Assembly (NCBI GenBank): GCA_020638695.1
Contig: JACKIB010000003.1
Coordinates: forward strand, 62,001-126,000
Length of the DNA stretch: 64,000 nt
Source: Planctomycetota bacterium
GTDB taxonomy: Bacteria; Planctomycetota; UBA1135; UBA2386
Direction: 5' to 3'
Part shown: piece after piece, positions 52,827-61,258 of the stretch
Position numbering within the stretch: the stretch's first letter is position 1
Layout of the letters: each line of letters begins with the position of its first letter
Made by a program: the position numbers and the translations under genes
Notes under the pieces: generated by a model
The model's database searches: none
What the model saw: only the letters and a program-made list of their open reading frames with translations
What the model was told of the DNA's origin: nothing

Positions 52827-53279
52827 ATGCCCGGCCAGCCCGCTGTCGACGACGAGGTCTTCCACTTCAGCACCGAGGTGCGTGTCCGCCTGCCCGAGAC
52901 CGACGCGATGGGCGTGGTGTTCCACGGCAACTACTTCACCTACCTCGAGGTCGGCAGGGTCGACTACCTGCTCAACCTCGGCTTGACCGAGGGCAACCGA
53001 CCGATCCGCGACTTCGACAACGTCGTGGTCGCCGCTCATCTCGACTTCCGCTCCCCGGCGCGCCTGCACGACGTGCTGCGCATCGACGTTCGGGTGCGCG
53101 AGATCCGCCGTTCCAGCCTGACTTTCGCGTTCCGCATCCGCGACCGGCGGACCAACCGGCTGGTCGCCAAGGGCTACACGGTGCACTGCGCGATCGATGA
53201 CCGATTCCAACCGATGGCCGTGCCGGCCCCGTTCCGCCAGGTCATCGAGGGGTTCGAGGGTAGCGCGCCAGGTGTGTAG
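52827..53279 (+). CDS. Acyl-CoA thioesterase, 4HBT/YbgC-like hotdog fold
   Basis: The 150-residue hotdog-fold protein carries VRVRLPETDAMGVVFHGNYF with the catalytic aspartate D26, followed by YLEVGRVDYLLNLG and VVAAHLDFRSPARLHDVLRI. This motif set is that of the 4-hydroxybenzoyl-CoA thioesterase/YbgC group, which hydrolyses short-chain acyl-CoA or acyl-ACP in the cytosol. ATG at 52827. It is followed by a full family-A repeat element rather than another gene. Confidence 0.88.
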   Translation: MPGQPAVDDEVFHFSTEVRVRLPETDAMGVVFHGNYFTYLEVGRVDYLLNLGLTEGNRPIRDFDNVVVAAHLDFRSPARLHDVLRIDVRVREIRRSSLTFAFRIRDRRTNRLVAKGYTVHCAIDDRFQPMAVPAPFRQVIEGFEGSAPGV

Positions 53280-53313
53280 CCAGGTCGTTCGCAACCCGGC
53301 TGCCGCGGACGCT

Positions 53314-53485
53314 GGCTAGGAGTCTGCGCCACAGAAGGGCGACTCAGGAGGTGCGTGGATTTCGGCGCAGGTCGCCGCCCGAAAACACAGCCGAATTGGT
53401 GGATTCGGCGAGGATTTCGGGTGGTGACAGGTGCTGGAAGGCGCGGATCTCATGGGTTGTCATTCTGTGGCGCAGACTCCTAGCC
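53314..53485 (+). repeat. Full-length element of repeat family A (terminal inverted repeats)
   Basis: A 172-bp segment whose first 23 bp (53314-53336, beginning GGCTAGGAGTCTGCGCCACA) are an exact reverse complement of its last 23 bp (53463-53485). The interior contains TTTCGGCGCAGGTCGCCGCC and GAAGGCGCGGATCTCATGGG, which recur in other copies. It encodes no protein. Size, perfect terminal repeats and dispersed copies resemble a MITE or other non-autonomous element; no transposase using such ends was found here. It sits between convergent thioesterase and serine-hydrolase genes. Confidence 0.85.
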
Positions 53486-53508
53486 CGGCGAACGGCTAGC
53501 CCGGACGG

Positions 53509-54867
53509 CTAGCGCACACCCACGCGCACCACGCCGGCGTCGCTCAGCGTCATCGCCAGCGTGTTCGCCGTGCCGTCGACCACGGCACTCTGCATGTAGA
53601 AGCGGTGCACCGACAGCGTGTTGGAGTTCGGCACCGGCAAGCGCTGCGTCACGCTCGACGCACCGGCCCACGGTAGGGCGAAGTCGGTGCTCACGAACAG
53701 CCGACAACCCGGGGCTCCGAGGAACGACAGGTCGAGGGGCAGGGCCACCGTCCCCCAAGAGGTATTCGACAGACCGACGTAGGTGATGCCCAGGGTCGGT
53801 GTGGCCGGCAGGTTGCCGATCCGCCACTCGAACGTCGTCCCGATCTTCGGTGGGGTCACCGCGACCAGGCTGGGCACGCCGCCCGCACCCTTGCAGCCAT
53901 CGCCGATCTTGGCAACTGCTGCCGGCATGAGCGCGGCGAAGAACCCGTCATCACCGTGGTCGAAGGTCCACACCGGGGAGTCGGCGAAGCGCAGGATCAC
54001 CATCCGCTCCGACCGGATCACCCACAGCCGCTGCGACTGCGCACCGCGTGCCGCGACCGTGTCGTCAGGCGCCACGCCGTCCGGCAGCGTCAGCCACCAG
54101 GAGACCCCGTAGTCCGGCTTGTTGGAGATGTTGTTCTGGAACAACTCGTCGAGCAACGACTGCGACAACAGGCGCTGGTTGTTCCACATGCCGCCCAGTC
54201 GGACGAACTCGCCGAACTTGATCCATTCGCTGGCGGTGAACTGGGCGCCGCTCGGCAGGTTGGGCTCCCCGGTGGCGAAGTTGATCCACGCACTGGGGGT
54301 CATGTTCAGCGGCACGAGGATCTTGGCGGTCAGGTAGTCGGCCACGCTGCGCTTGCTCGGCACGAGCTTGCGCCGAAGCGCCTCGCCGAAGATCTGGAAC
54401 GGGTAGGGCCCGTACGAGAACGCCGTCCCGGGGTCGGCGAACATCACCTGCTTGATCGAGTCCTTGTAGGTCGGAGGCTGACCGTTTTCGCCACCGGCGA
54501 TCCCACTGACCAGCCCGAGCAGCTGGCGGTACGTGATCACCTTGCGGCGGGCGTCGACCTGCCACTCGGTGATCGTGTCGCTGACCTTCTCGTCGTACGA
54601 CGCGATCAGCTTGTCCTGCACCGCGAAGGCGCACAGCACCGAAGTGATGCTCTTGGTGCAGCTGTGGAGCACGTGGCCCTGACTCGACGAGTAGCCGTTC
54701 GAGTAGCGCTCGAACACCACCTTGCCGTCGATGGTGATCATCAACGCATGGCCACCGAGTTGTTCGTGGTAGGCGGCGGCGGCAGCGTAGTCCCAGTCCT
54801 GTGCGGGCGCGAAGGAAGCGAGGGCGATGAGGGAGAACAGATGGGTTGTGGTGGCGCGGTGTCGCAT
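53509..54867 (-). CDS. Secreted class C beta-lactamase-like serine hydrolase with C-terminal beta domain
   Basis: The 452-residue protein has a signal peptide (HLFSLIALASFAPAQD), a penicillin-binding-fold domain with S69-C-T-K72 in VLHSCTKSITSVLCAFA, a YGP-type motif (GTAFSYGPYPFQIFGEA) and W-L-T-L and RLWVIRSERMVILRFAD strands, and a C-terminal 110-residue beta domain with WGTVALPLDLSFLGAPGC. Class C/esterase EstB-like hydrolases act on peptidoglycan, esters or antibiotics; the substrate here is unknown. The C-terminal domain resembles that of the secreted protein at 16632-17738. ATG at 54867 starts the signal peptide. A stretch of CTAGCCCGG repeats lies at its 3' end. Confidence 0.88.
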   Translation of the reverse strand: MRHRATTTHLFSLIALASFAPAQDWDYAAAAAYHEQLGGHALMITIDGKVVFERYSNGYSSSQGHVLHSCTKSITSVLCAFAVQDKLIASYDEKVSDTITEWQVDARRKVITYRQLLGLVSGIAGGENGQPPTYKDSIKQVMFADPGTAFSYGPYPFQIFGEALRRKLVPSKRSVADYLTAKILVPLNMTPSAWINFATGEPNLPSGAQFTASEWIKFGEFVRLGGMWNNQRLLSQSLLDELFQNNISNKPDYGVSWWLTLPDGVAPDDTVAARGAQSQRLWVIRSERMVILRFADSPVWTFDHGDDGFFAALMPAAVAKIGDGCKGAGGVPSLVAVTPPKIGTTFEWRIGNLPATPTLGITYVGLSNTSWGTVALPLDLSFLGAPGCRLFVSTDFALPWAGASSVTQRLPVPNSNTLSVHRFYMQSAVVDGTANTLAMTLSDAGVVRVGVR

Positions 54868-55007
54868 GGGGTTCGAGGTGTGGTTTCCTCGTTCCCCGGC
54901 GGAGCGCGGTTTTCGCGCCGGAATTCGCCAGAATCATTCCCCGGTCGATCCAGACCCCGGCGGCACCGGCGGTTCCCAAACCACCGGAGGCGCATCGATC
55001 CCGCGCT

Positions 55008-57932
55008 CTACCGTGGCATCCGCAAGGCGGCCGCGGTCCGCGCGACCGCACCCCAGAGCTCGCGCCACGGTTTCGCTTCCTGCACCGGCCAATCCGGCGG
55101 GCCCTCGCGGACCGGGGCGAGTCGTTCGTCCCACTGCCAGCGACACAGCTCCATCAGCACGGTGCGCTGCGCGGCCATGGAACCGAGCCGCAGGCGTGCA
55201 TTCAGCGCGGCCAGTGCCCGCTCCAGTGCGGCCCGCGCCACGCCCCGCAACCGCAACGCTCCGGCGGGATCCGAACGACTCGCCAGAACCGCGGCGATCG
55301 CCAGTTCGCGTTCCAGTGCCGGCACCACCCGATCTCGCTCGGCACACGCGCGCTCCAGCAGTTCGGCCGCGTCGGCATGACGCCCGACGCGCAGGCACAG
55401 CCGCCCCACCAGCGTCAGCCGTGCTGGCGGCAAGTCCCGGAGATCGGCCGACCCGCGCACGCTCGCGAGTTCCTCGGCGGCGCGGCGGAACCGCGCGCAG
55501 ACCGCCGCAAACCGGTGCTCGTCGACCCAGAGGTCCTCCTTCCCCCGGGCGCGGGCGCAGTGCTCCTCGGCCTCGGCGTAGCGACCGAGCTCGAACGATA
55601 CCCGGGCGCGCAGTGCGTCGACCCCGACCGCCGACGCGCTGCGCAACACTCGTTCCGCCGCAGCAAAGCGTCCCAGGCAGTAGAGCGAATAGCCGGCCTC
55701 GATCGCATTCCCCGGGGTCGGCTCATCGCCGACAACGCCGAGCACCGCGCGCGGCCCACCAGCGAGGAACAGGATCCAGTGGTGGCGGACGATCCCGGTG
55801 AAGCGCGCCCGGAGCGTTGCCGCGCGTCGCGCGGCAGAGAGCGCCGCCGCGGTGTCACCCCGCCGATCGGCGAGGAATGCCAACACATCGTGCGAGAACG
55901 CGGTGTCGGGCGCGGCTCGTGCCAGCGCTTCCGCTTGGCGCTGCGCCGCCGCCACGTCACCGTGCAGCAGCAGCGTGCCAATCGCCTGCGCCTCCCCCCA
56001 CACACCCAATGTCCCCAGCTCGCGCGCCTGACGGTGCAGTGCAGACGCCTCGACCAACCGTCCCGCGTGCCGCAGGACGCGGGCCAAGAGGGTGCGCGGA
56101 GCCGGACTGTTGGCCCGCGCGGCAACCGCCACCCGGGCACACGATTCGGCCAACTGCAGCTCGCACGGCTCGGCCAACAGGGCGCGGGTCGCCAGCTCGT
56201 AGTGCACTGCGAAGTTCGAAGGATCGGCGGTACGCGCTGCCTCCAGCACCGCCCGGCCCCGCTCGTGCGAGCCCGCAGCGAACAGCGCGCGGGCCAGTAG
56301 CACGGTGTCTGCGCCATCCCCGGACGGAACGATCTGCTCGAGCGCCGCTGGGTCGTCGGCGATCACCGTCGCGCGCAACTGCTGCCGCCACGGATCGCTG
56401 TCGGCGAGTTGTACGACCCGGAGCAGATCGCCCGCGCCACTGCGCTGCACCCTCGCCTTGAACCGCGCCGCCGCCCAGTCATCCAGGGCCCGGATCAGCG
56501 TCGGGCGATCGTCGGTCGGCAGGTCGGCGACCTGCCGTGCAATCCGCTCCGGACTCTGATTCGAGGGAATCCCCACCTCGGCGAACGCCTGGGAGTAGGC
56601 CCGCTCCGCACCCGGTGGATCGTCGGCGTAGTCGACCCCGATCGACTCGAGTGCAGCCAGCGCCCCACGGATCCGCTGGCGCGCCGCGATTCGGGTGCGG
56701 AGTGTGGCCAACTCGGCGCGCACCTCCGCCGTCGCTGCGGCTTCGTCGAGCAGCGCCGCACCCCGCTCGACGCCCCGCAGCGCCGCGGCGAATCGCTGGT
56801 TCGCCTCCTGCTGTATCGCCTCCTGCATGGTGCGGCGCAATCGCACCCGAGCACCTTCGACGCGACGACGTGCCATTCGATCCAGACCCCAGACCGTAGC
56901 CACTACCACCGCGAGCAACGCCAACCCGAGCAGCAGCACCAACCGGCGCAAACGCTGGGTCCGCAGCTGCGCCAACAGCGTGGCGCGGGCATCGGTCAGG
57001 CGCTGCGCAACCGACGACGCGTACTCGTGCAGTGCGGCAGCCACCTCGGCCGCGTCGGCGGGGCGATCCTCGGAGCCCGGCGAAAGGCACTGGCGCGCCA
57101 ACGCCACGAGTTCCGCGGGTCCGGCGCAGCAGACCAACCGATCGATCGCGGGGCCGAGGTCGCCCAGGCGCGCCAGCTCGAGCAGCGCCGCCTGGTCGGC
57201 CGCGACGTAGGGCGGCGCACCGGTGAGGATCTCGCACAGAATGGCGCCGAGCGAGAACACGTCCGAACGTGCATCGACCCGGTGCAGCTCGGCGCGGGCC
57301 TGTTCAGGCGCCATGTAGGGCGGGGTGCCGAACACCGACCCAACCAGCGTCAAACCGAGGGGGGAGTGTGCCGCGGCTGCGCCATCGACAGGCCCAGCGG
57401 CTTCGTCAGCGGTCCCCGCCTCGCCAGCGAATCCCCAGTCGAGCACCTGTACCTCGCCGAACTCCCCGACCATGATGTTCGCCGGCTTGAGGTCGCGATG
57501 TACGACGCCGTTGGCGTGGGCGTAGGCGAGTGCGTCGCACACGTGCGTGAACGCAGCCAGCAGCGGCTCCGCTGCACCACGCTCTGCGAGCAGGGCCAAT
57601 AGCGTACGGCCGGTGATCAGCTTCATCGCGAACCAGGGCGGCGGGCCTGCGCCGCGTTCGTACACCGGCACGATCCCCGGGTGCTGCAGCCGCGCGCACA
57701 ACGCCGCCTCGCGGTGGAACCGGCGCACCAGCTCCGGCGCGTCGGTACGCAGCACCTTGACCGCGACCTCTCGCCCGAGGTCTGGATCGTGGGCGCGGAA
57801 CACGTTGCCCGTGGCACCGACGCCGACCCGCGCACCGAGCACGAACCGACCCAGCTGCTGCCCTCTGCCGGGACCTGCGCCGCCGAACGCGGCACCGATC
57901 GCTCGATCCCACAAGCGCTCGGGGTCGCTCAC
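55008..57932 (-). CDS. Transmembrane serine/threonine protein kinase with large C-terminal repeat domain
   Basis: The 974-residue protein has a complete kinase domain (about 28-300): glycine loop GVGATGNVFRAHD, K59 in EVAVKVL, HRD (145-147) in VVHRDLKPANIM, DWG (165-167, in place of DFG), APE (208-210) in YMAPEQARAE. A membrane helix follows at about 329-350 (LVLLLGLALLAVVVATVWGL), then a long Ala/Arg-rich helical region of TPR-like repeats. The likely role is sensing envelope signals and phosphorylating targets such as the adjacent sigma factor. GTG at 57932 begins just before the kinase; upstream codons overlap the sigma gene. The sigma factor stop lies 17 bp upstream, giving a sigma-kinase pair typical of planctomycetes. 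Confidence 0.92.
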   Translation of the reverse strand: MSDPERLWDRAIGAAFGGAGPGRGQQLGRFVLGARVGVGATGNVFRAHDPDLGREVAVKVLRTDAPELVRRFHREAALCARLQHPGIVPVYERGAGPPPWFAMKLITGRTLLALLAERGAAEPLLAAFTHVCDALAYAHANGVVHRDLKPANIMVGEFGEVQVLDWGFAGEAGTADEAAGPVDGAAAAHSPLGLTLVGSVFGTPPYMAPEQARAELHRVDARSDVFSLGAILCEILTGAPPYVAADQAALLELARLGDLGPAIDRLVCCAGPAELVALARQCLSPGSEDRPADAAEVAAALHEYASSVAQRLTDARATLLAQLRTQRLRRLVLLLGLALLAVVVATVWGLDRMARRRVEGARVRLRRTMQEAIQQEANQRFAAALRGVERGAALLDEAAATAEVRAELATLRTRIAARQRIRGALAALESIGVDYADDPPGAERAYSQAFAEVGIPSNQSPERIARQVADLPTDDRPTLIRALDDWAAARFKARVQRSGAGDLLRVVQLADSDPWRQQLRATVIADDPAALEQIVPSGDGADTVLLARALFAAGSHERGRAVLEAARTADPSNFAVHYELATRALLAEPCELQLAESCARVAVAARANSPAPRTLLARVLRHAGRLVEASALHRQARELGTLGVWGEAQAIGTLLLHGDVAAAQRQAEALARAAPDTAFSHDVLAFLADRRGDTAAALSAARRAATLRARFTGIVRHHWILFLAGGPRAVLGVVGDEPTPGNAIEAGYSLYCLGRFAAAERVLRSASAVGVDALRARVSFELGRYAEAEEHCARARGKEDLWVDEHRFAAVCARFRRAAEELASVRGSADLRDLPPARLTLVGRLCLRVGRHADAAELLERACAERDRVVPALERELAIAAVLASRSDPAGALRLRGVARAALERALAALNARLRLGSMAAQRTVLMELCRWQWDERLAPVREGPPDWPVQEAKPWRELWGAVARTAAALRMPR

Positions 57933-57948
57933 TGCCCGGACCCAGACA

Positions 57949-58617
57949 TCACAGCAACTCCAGCAGCTCTCGACATTCCCGTTCGACCTCGCCGGGGGTC
58001 GCCTGGGGACGATGGAACGCGATCTCCGCAAGCAGGTGTTGCCGGAACTCGGTCCGGGCCCGCGCCAGCTCGTGGTGCAGGAATGCCGGGTCCGCCGCCC
58101 ATCGCGTCGCGATCTCGCGCACCGGCACACCCTCGCTGAACCGCAGCCGCAACAACTCGCAGCGCTGCCACGCGCGCTCGTCGACCGACGCGTCCTGGTG
58201 CCGGTGCGCCGCCTGACGCACCAGGGCCCGCGCCCACTCGCGATCGAAGCTGCGCGCCAAGTCGTCGTCCTCGGTGCTCGGCTCGGCGCTCCCGACCATC
58301 TCCTGCCGCCGTCGGTCGCGCTGCAAACCCTCTTCGAAGCGCAGCGCCACGATTCGCGTCACGCCGAACAGAAACCCACGGAAGCCGCTGGGGTGCTCTC
58401 GATCGAGGCCGGACAGCGGTCCCTGGGCCTTGAAGCAATCGGCGAACACCTCCTGCACCCCGTCCTCCACCGCGTCGCGCAAAGGAGAGCGAGCCCACCG
58501 CCGACTCAGCACCACCCGCACGACTTCGAGGTACGCGCGGGCGAACGCGCTGCGGGCGCCCGGGTCGCCATCGGCAGCTGCTTCGATCACCGTCCAGCAC
58601 GTCTCGCCCGGGGCCAT
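57949..58617 (-). CDS. RNA polymerase sigma factor, sigma-70 / ECF-like group paired with STK
   Basis: The 222-residue protein carries a region-2-like block (EVVRVVLSRRWARSPLRDAV, then EDGVQEVFADCFKAQ, FRGFLFGVTRIVALRFEEGL) and a region-4-like helix-turn-helix (LRLRFSEGVPVREIATRWAA, then LHHELARARTEFRQHLL). It belongs to the planctomycete ECF types that are encoded next to protein kinases rather than anti-sigma factors. The kinase gene follows 16 bp after the stop on the same strand, so phosphorylation may control its activity. ATG at 58617 is preferred; a GTG at 58668 would add 17 residues without family support. Confidence 0.85.
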   Translation of the reverse strand: MAPGETCWTVIEAAADGDPGARSAFARAYLEVVRVVLSRRWARSPLRDAVEDGVQEVFADCFKAQGPLSGLDREHPSGFRGFLFGVTRIVALRFEEGLQRDRRRQEMVGSAEPSTEDDDLARSFDREWARALVRQAAHRHQDASVDERAWQRCELLRLRFSEGVPVREIATRWAADPAFLHHELARARTEFRQHLLAEIAFHRPQATPGEVERECRELLELL

Positions 58618-58711
58618 GACTCGATGCTGGATGATCGTCAAACGGCTGGCCGTTGCACAAGCCGACACCGCGCCGATTCACGCAGAACCGGCTCGCGCCG
58701 CGTGCCAGCGC

Positions 58712-59530
58712 TCAGCCACGACCCCGCCGCGGCTCCCCGACCAGCTTCGCCGCGGGATCGCGCTCGGGGACCTTGGCCAGCGAAAGCATCTTGCGCTCTG
58801 CGTCCAACAGCTCGTTCTCCTGCTTGCGCAGCGCCGCCTCGTCCTTGACCACTCCGTCGAGCGCCTTGGCATTCGGCTTCTTCTCCAAACGGGTTCGCTT
58901 GGTCGCCAGTGCCTGCCGCCGGGTATCGATCAGGGTGAGGTCGTGGAGCAGCTTGGTGTAGCCCTTCACGAACCCGTCGAAGCCGAGTTTGCCGTAGCCG
59001 CTCGCCGCCTTGCGCATCGCCTGCACCAGCTTCACCGGCGTGACATGGAATCCCTTGAACGAAGCCTCGGCGGCGCGCTTTCCCGACTCGTCGAAGGTGA
59101 TGAACAGCGGTGCACGGCCGCCGAACTCCTTCTTCGCCGCGTCGTCTCCGGCGAGATCGACACTCCCACAGCGGAACAGTCGCAGCCCGGAGTTGATCTT
59201 GCCGTTGTTCATGACCACCTGTTCGAACGACTGCTGTTTGTCCTTGTCGGCGCTCGAGTCGAAGACGTAGAGCAGCGACAGGTGGTGCTTTCCCGCGGCG
59301 CCCTTCACGTGTTCGCTGTCGGCCATCCGATCCCGATCAGGCTTGCCCTGATCGGCCGCCGCCAACTTCACCGGCGCGAAGTAGTTGCCCCAGCGCTGCC
59401 GCACCGCCTCCGGCGGACCACGCCGACCTCGACCCTGGGCGGGCAACGACGTGGTGAGCACGGTGAAGATCGACGCAACGGCACAAGATACCGCGGGAAC
59501 AGTGATCCGGCAGAGCGAGCTCTTGGACAT
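58712..59530 (-). CDS. Secreted Lys-rich protein with thioredoxin-like N-terminal part
   Basis: The 272-residue protein has a signal segment (ITVPAVSCAVASIFTVLTTS) and a basic RGRRGPP stretch. The central region (LSLLYVFDSSADKDKQQSFE, APLFITFDESGKRAAEASFK) follows the strand-helix order of thioredoxin-like folds but lacks a C-x-x-C motif. The C-terminal third is a charged helix (TRLEKKPNAKALDGVVKDEA, LDAERKMLSLAKVPERDPAA), likely a coiled coil. No enzymatic role can be given. ATG at 59530 begins the signal segment; longer starts are compositional. It lies downstream of the sigma-kinase genes on the same strand but is separated by its own spacing. Confidence 0.72.
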   Translation of the reverse strand: MSKSSLCRITVPAVSCAVASIFTVLTTSLPAQGRGRRGPPEAVRQRWGNYFAPVKLAAADQGKPDRDRMADSEHVKGAAGKHHLSLLYVFDSSADKDKQQSFEQVVMNNGKINSGLRLFRCGSVDLAGDDAAKKEFGGRAPLFITFDESGKRAAEASFKGFHVTPVKLVQAMRKAASGYGKLGFDGFVKGYTKLLHDLTLIDTRRQALATKRTRLEKKPNAKALDGVVKDEAALRKQENELLDAERKMLSLAKVPERDPAAKLVGEPRRGRG

Positions 59531-59642
59531 GGGCGGACTCCGAGTCGGGGCACGGAGCATGGTAGCGGACCTCGCCGCAGCGGTGGGCAGCCAGACGCGG
59601 GAAAGCGATCTCCGCAGCGCCGCAGATCTGATTCACCCCACC

Positions 59643-59808
59643 AGGAGTCTGCGCCAAGACCACGATCCATGAGATCCGCGCCTTCCAGCACCCGTCACCC
59701 CCCGAAAGCCTCGCCGAATCCACCAATTCGCCTGTGTTTTCGGGCGGCGACCTGCGCCGAAATCCACGAACCTCCTGAGTCGCCCCTCTGTGGCGCAGAC
59801 TCCTAGCC
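59643..59808 (-). repeat. Nearly full-length element of repeat family A, inverted orientation
   Basis: AGGAGTCTGCGCCA at the left and TGGCGCAGACTCCTAGCC at the right are inverted; the interior, read on the minus strand, matches the 53314-53485 copy (GGTGACGGGTGCTGGAAGGC; CGGCGCAGGTCGCCGCCCGA) with scattered differences. No coding potential. Its right end shares CTAGCC with the left end of the next (family-B) element. Confidence 0.85.
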
Positions 59809-59984
59809 CGGACTATTCATGACCGAGCTGCTGCGATCGCGCAAGTTCGCTGCTGGCTTCGTCGAACGTCAGAACCTGCTCCTCGACGGGGAGGCACCCC
59901 GCCTCCGGGCAGAACCTGCCGTTCTCCTTGCCAGCAACAACCTTGCACGATCTCGCGACGCTGCTCATGAATCGTCCGGGCTAG
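59803..59984. repeat. Element of repeat family B with 40-bp imperfect terminal inverted repeats
   Basis: CTAGCCCGGACTATTCATGA (59803-59822) and the reverse complement of 59965-59984, CTAGCCCGGACGATTCATGA, differ by one base; the similarity extends a further 20 bp inward (GATCGCGCAAG / GATCGTGCAAG). The interior contains a short open frame on the minus strand (59813-59968), whose coding status is doubtful. The right end supplies the TAG stop of the DUF547 gene. Related ends occur at 41709-41773 and 16357-16384. Confidence 0.78.
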
Positions 59985-60790
59985 CGCGGAGCGTCGGGAA
60001 CGATGTTGAGCTCCCAGGAGTACGCACGGAAAGTCGGCTTCGAACCCGCCAGATCCGCGGTCACGTACTTCTGCAGGAAGCCGACGAGCGCCTCCGGCCC
60101 ACCGAAGTCCGCGGCGTACCACTCGAAGATCTTGGAGAGCTCGAGCACACCGTGAGCCGGGTCGATCCTGTTGCGCGTCGGATCCGCGACGAACCGACGC
60201 ATGTTCGCGTCCAACAACTGCTCGAGATCCGCGCCGGTATAGGCACGCGGCAGTAGCGGGGGACAGGACCGGGCGCCGCACACCAAGGCGACGTGGATGC
60301 GCGGCTCCGCGAACTGCTTGCGGATGATCTGGTTCTCCAGGTGGTCGAGGCTGACCCTGCCTCCGCGCAGTCCGACCAGGGGCTCCTTGAACACCGCGAA
60401 GTCGTTGTCCTGAGGCGAGTAGCCGGGTCGCAGCCGGTCGACCACCGCCTGGATCATCGTGGCGTTGTACAGGTTGATGTAGAACGCCAACCGCTCGGAT
60501 GTCGCCAGCCGGTCCGGCTCGACCCCGGCGAGGCGCGTCAGGTAGTCGCGCAACCGTGCCGCGTCGTGCTTGCGGATCGCCGCGTAATCGACCCGCTGGT
60601 CCCGCACGCGCTCGCGCAGCAGGGAGTCGAACACCGCGTGGTCGACGAGTTGCGCGGGTGCGTGCGAAGGCTGCGGGACGGTTCGTTCAGTGCGCCCCTC
60701 GGCACACCCGAAGGCGACCCAGACCAGCAGGACGCAACCCGGGGCCGTCCGGATCGCCGATCGGGTCGACGCTCCGGTGATTCGAGTCAT
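59981..60790 (-). CDS. DUF547 lipoprotein-like protein
   Basis: The 269-residue protein has a signal ending in VAFGC (probable lipobox, C29) and the DUF547 core: RERVRDQRVDYAAIRKHDAA, FYINLYNATMIQAVVDRL, RVSLDHLENQIIRKQFAEPR, HVALVCGARSCPPLLPRAYT. The conserved N-Y-N-A and C-G-A-x-S-C-P signatures are family hallmarks; activity is unassigned, though a hydrolase or transglutaminase-like role has been suggested from the fold. The C-terminal part (GVLELSKIFEWYAADFG) is also typical. Its stop codon lies within the right terminus of the family-B element, so insertion of the element may have set the current 3' end. Confidence 0.9.
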   Translation of the reverse strand: MTRITGASTRSAIRTAPGCVLLVWVAFGCAEGRTERTVPQPSHAPAQLVDHAVFDSLLRERVRDQRVDYAAIRKHDAARLRDYLTRLAGVEPDRLATSERLAFYINLYNATMIQAVVDRLRPGYSPQDNDFAVFKEPLVGLRGGRVSLDHLENQIIRKQFAEPRIHVALVCGARSCPPLLPRAYTGADLEQLLDANMRRFVADPTRNRIDPAHGVLELSKIFEWYAADFGGPEALVGFLQKYVTADLAGSKPTFRAYSWELNIVPDAPR

Positions 60791-60801
60791 CGGAGCTCGG
60801 C

Positions 60802-61119
60802 CTAGCCGAACATCGTCAGCTTGCCGTACTTCTGGGCCAGCAGGTAGTAGAAGGTCACCCGCGACTTCTGCCGGTCGGCCTTCATCGTCTCGCAGACTTC
60901 CTTCACGGCCTTGTCCAGCTCGGCGTCAGCATCCGTGAGGGCGAGCTTCTTCTTCAGGAAGCTGTCGCGCACCCGATCGAGCTCGCTCTTGTCGCTGCAC
61001 GACACCAGCGACGAGTCCTTGTTCTTGAGCGCGATGCCCAAGTGCTTGACAATACCGGCGACGACCTTCTCGTCGGCGTCGGCGGCGTACTTCTTCACGT
61101 TGTCGATGTACTCACTCAC
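60802..61119 (-). CDS. DUF2853 family protein
   Basis: The 105-residue protein matches DUF2853 along its length: MSEYIDNVKKYAADADEKVV, VKHLGIALKNKDSSLVSCSD, then helices rich in Lys and Glu and a terminal SRVTFYYLLAQKYGKLTMFG. Known homologues are small helical cytosolic proteins of unknown function found across proteobacteria and planctomycetes. GTG at 61119 with a purine-rich ribosome site (AAAGGAA) 8 bp upstream. Same strand as DUF547, 11 bp upstream of its start, so co-transcription is likely. Confidence 0.9.
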   Translation of the reverse strand: MSEYIDNVKKYAADADEKVVAGIVKHLGIALKNKDSSLVSCSDKSELDRVRDSFLKKKLALTDADAELDKAVKEVCETMKADRQKSRVTFYYLLAQKYGKLTMFG

Positions 61120-61258
61120 ACTCGATTCCTTTCGTTTTGCTTTCCGTGGGCGCGTAGGCGAGCCCCGGGTGTCGGCCGAAGTCTAGGCAGCGGCGGGAGG
61201 GCATGCGAACGGCAATCCGAATCTCCGTCGACCCGAATCCCCCGCGCCACCGGAGCCC

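Noticed and set aside
59813..59968. A 51-codon minus-strand frame inside the family-B element
   Set aside because: Kept as doubtful only: it spans the inverted-repeat ends, lacks a ribosome site, and shows no family; no separate gene is called.
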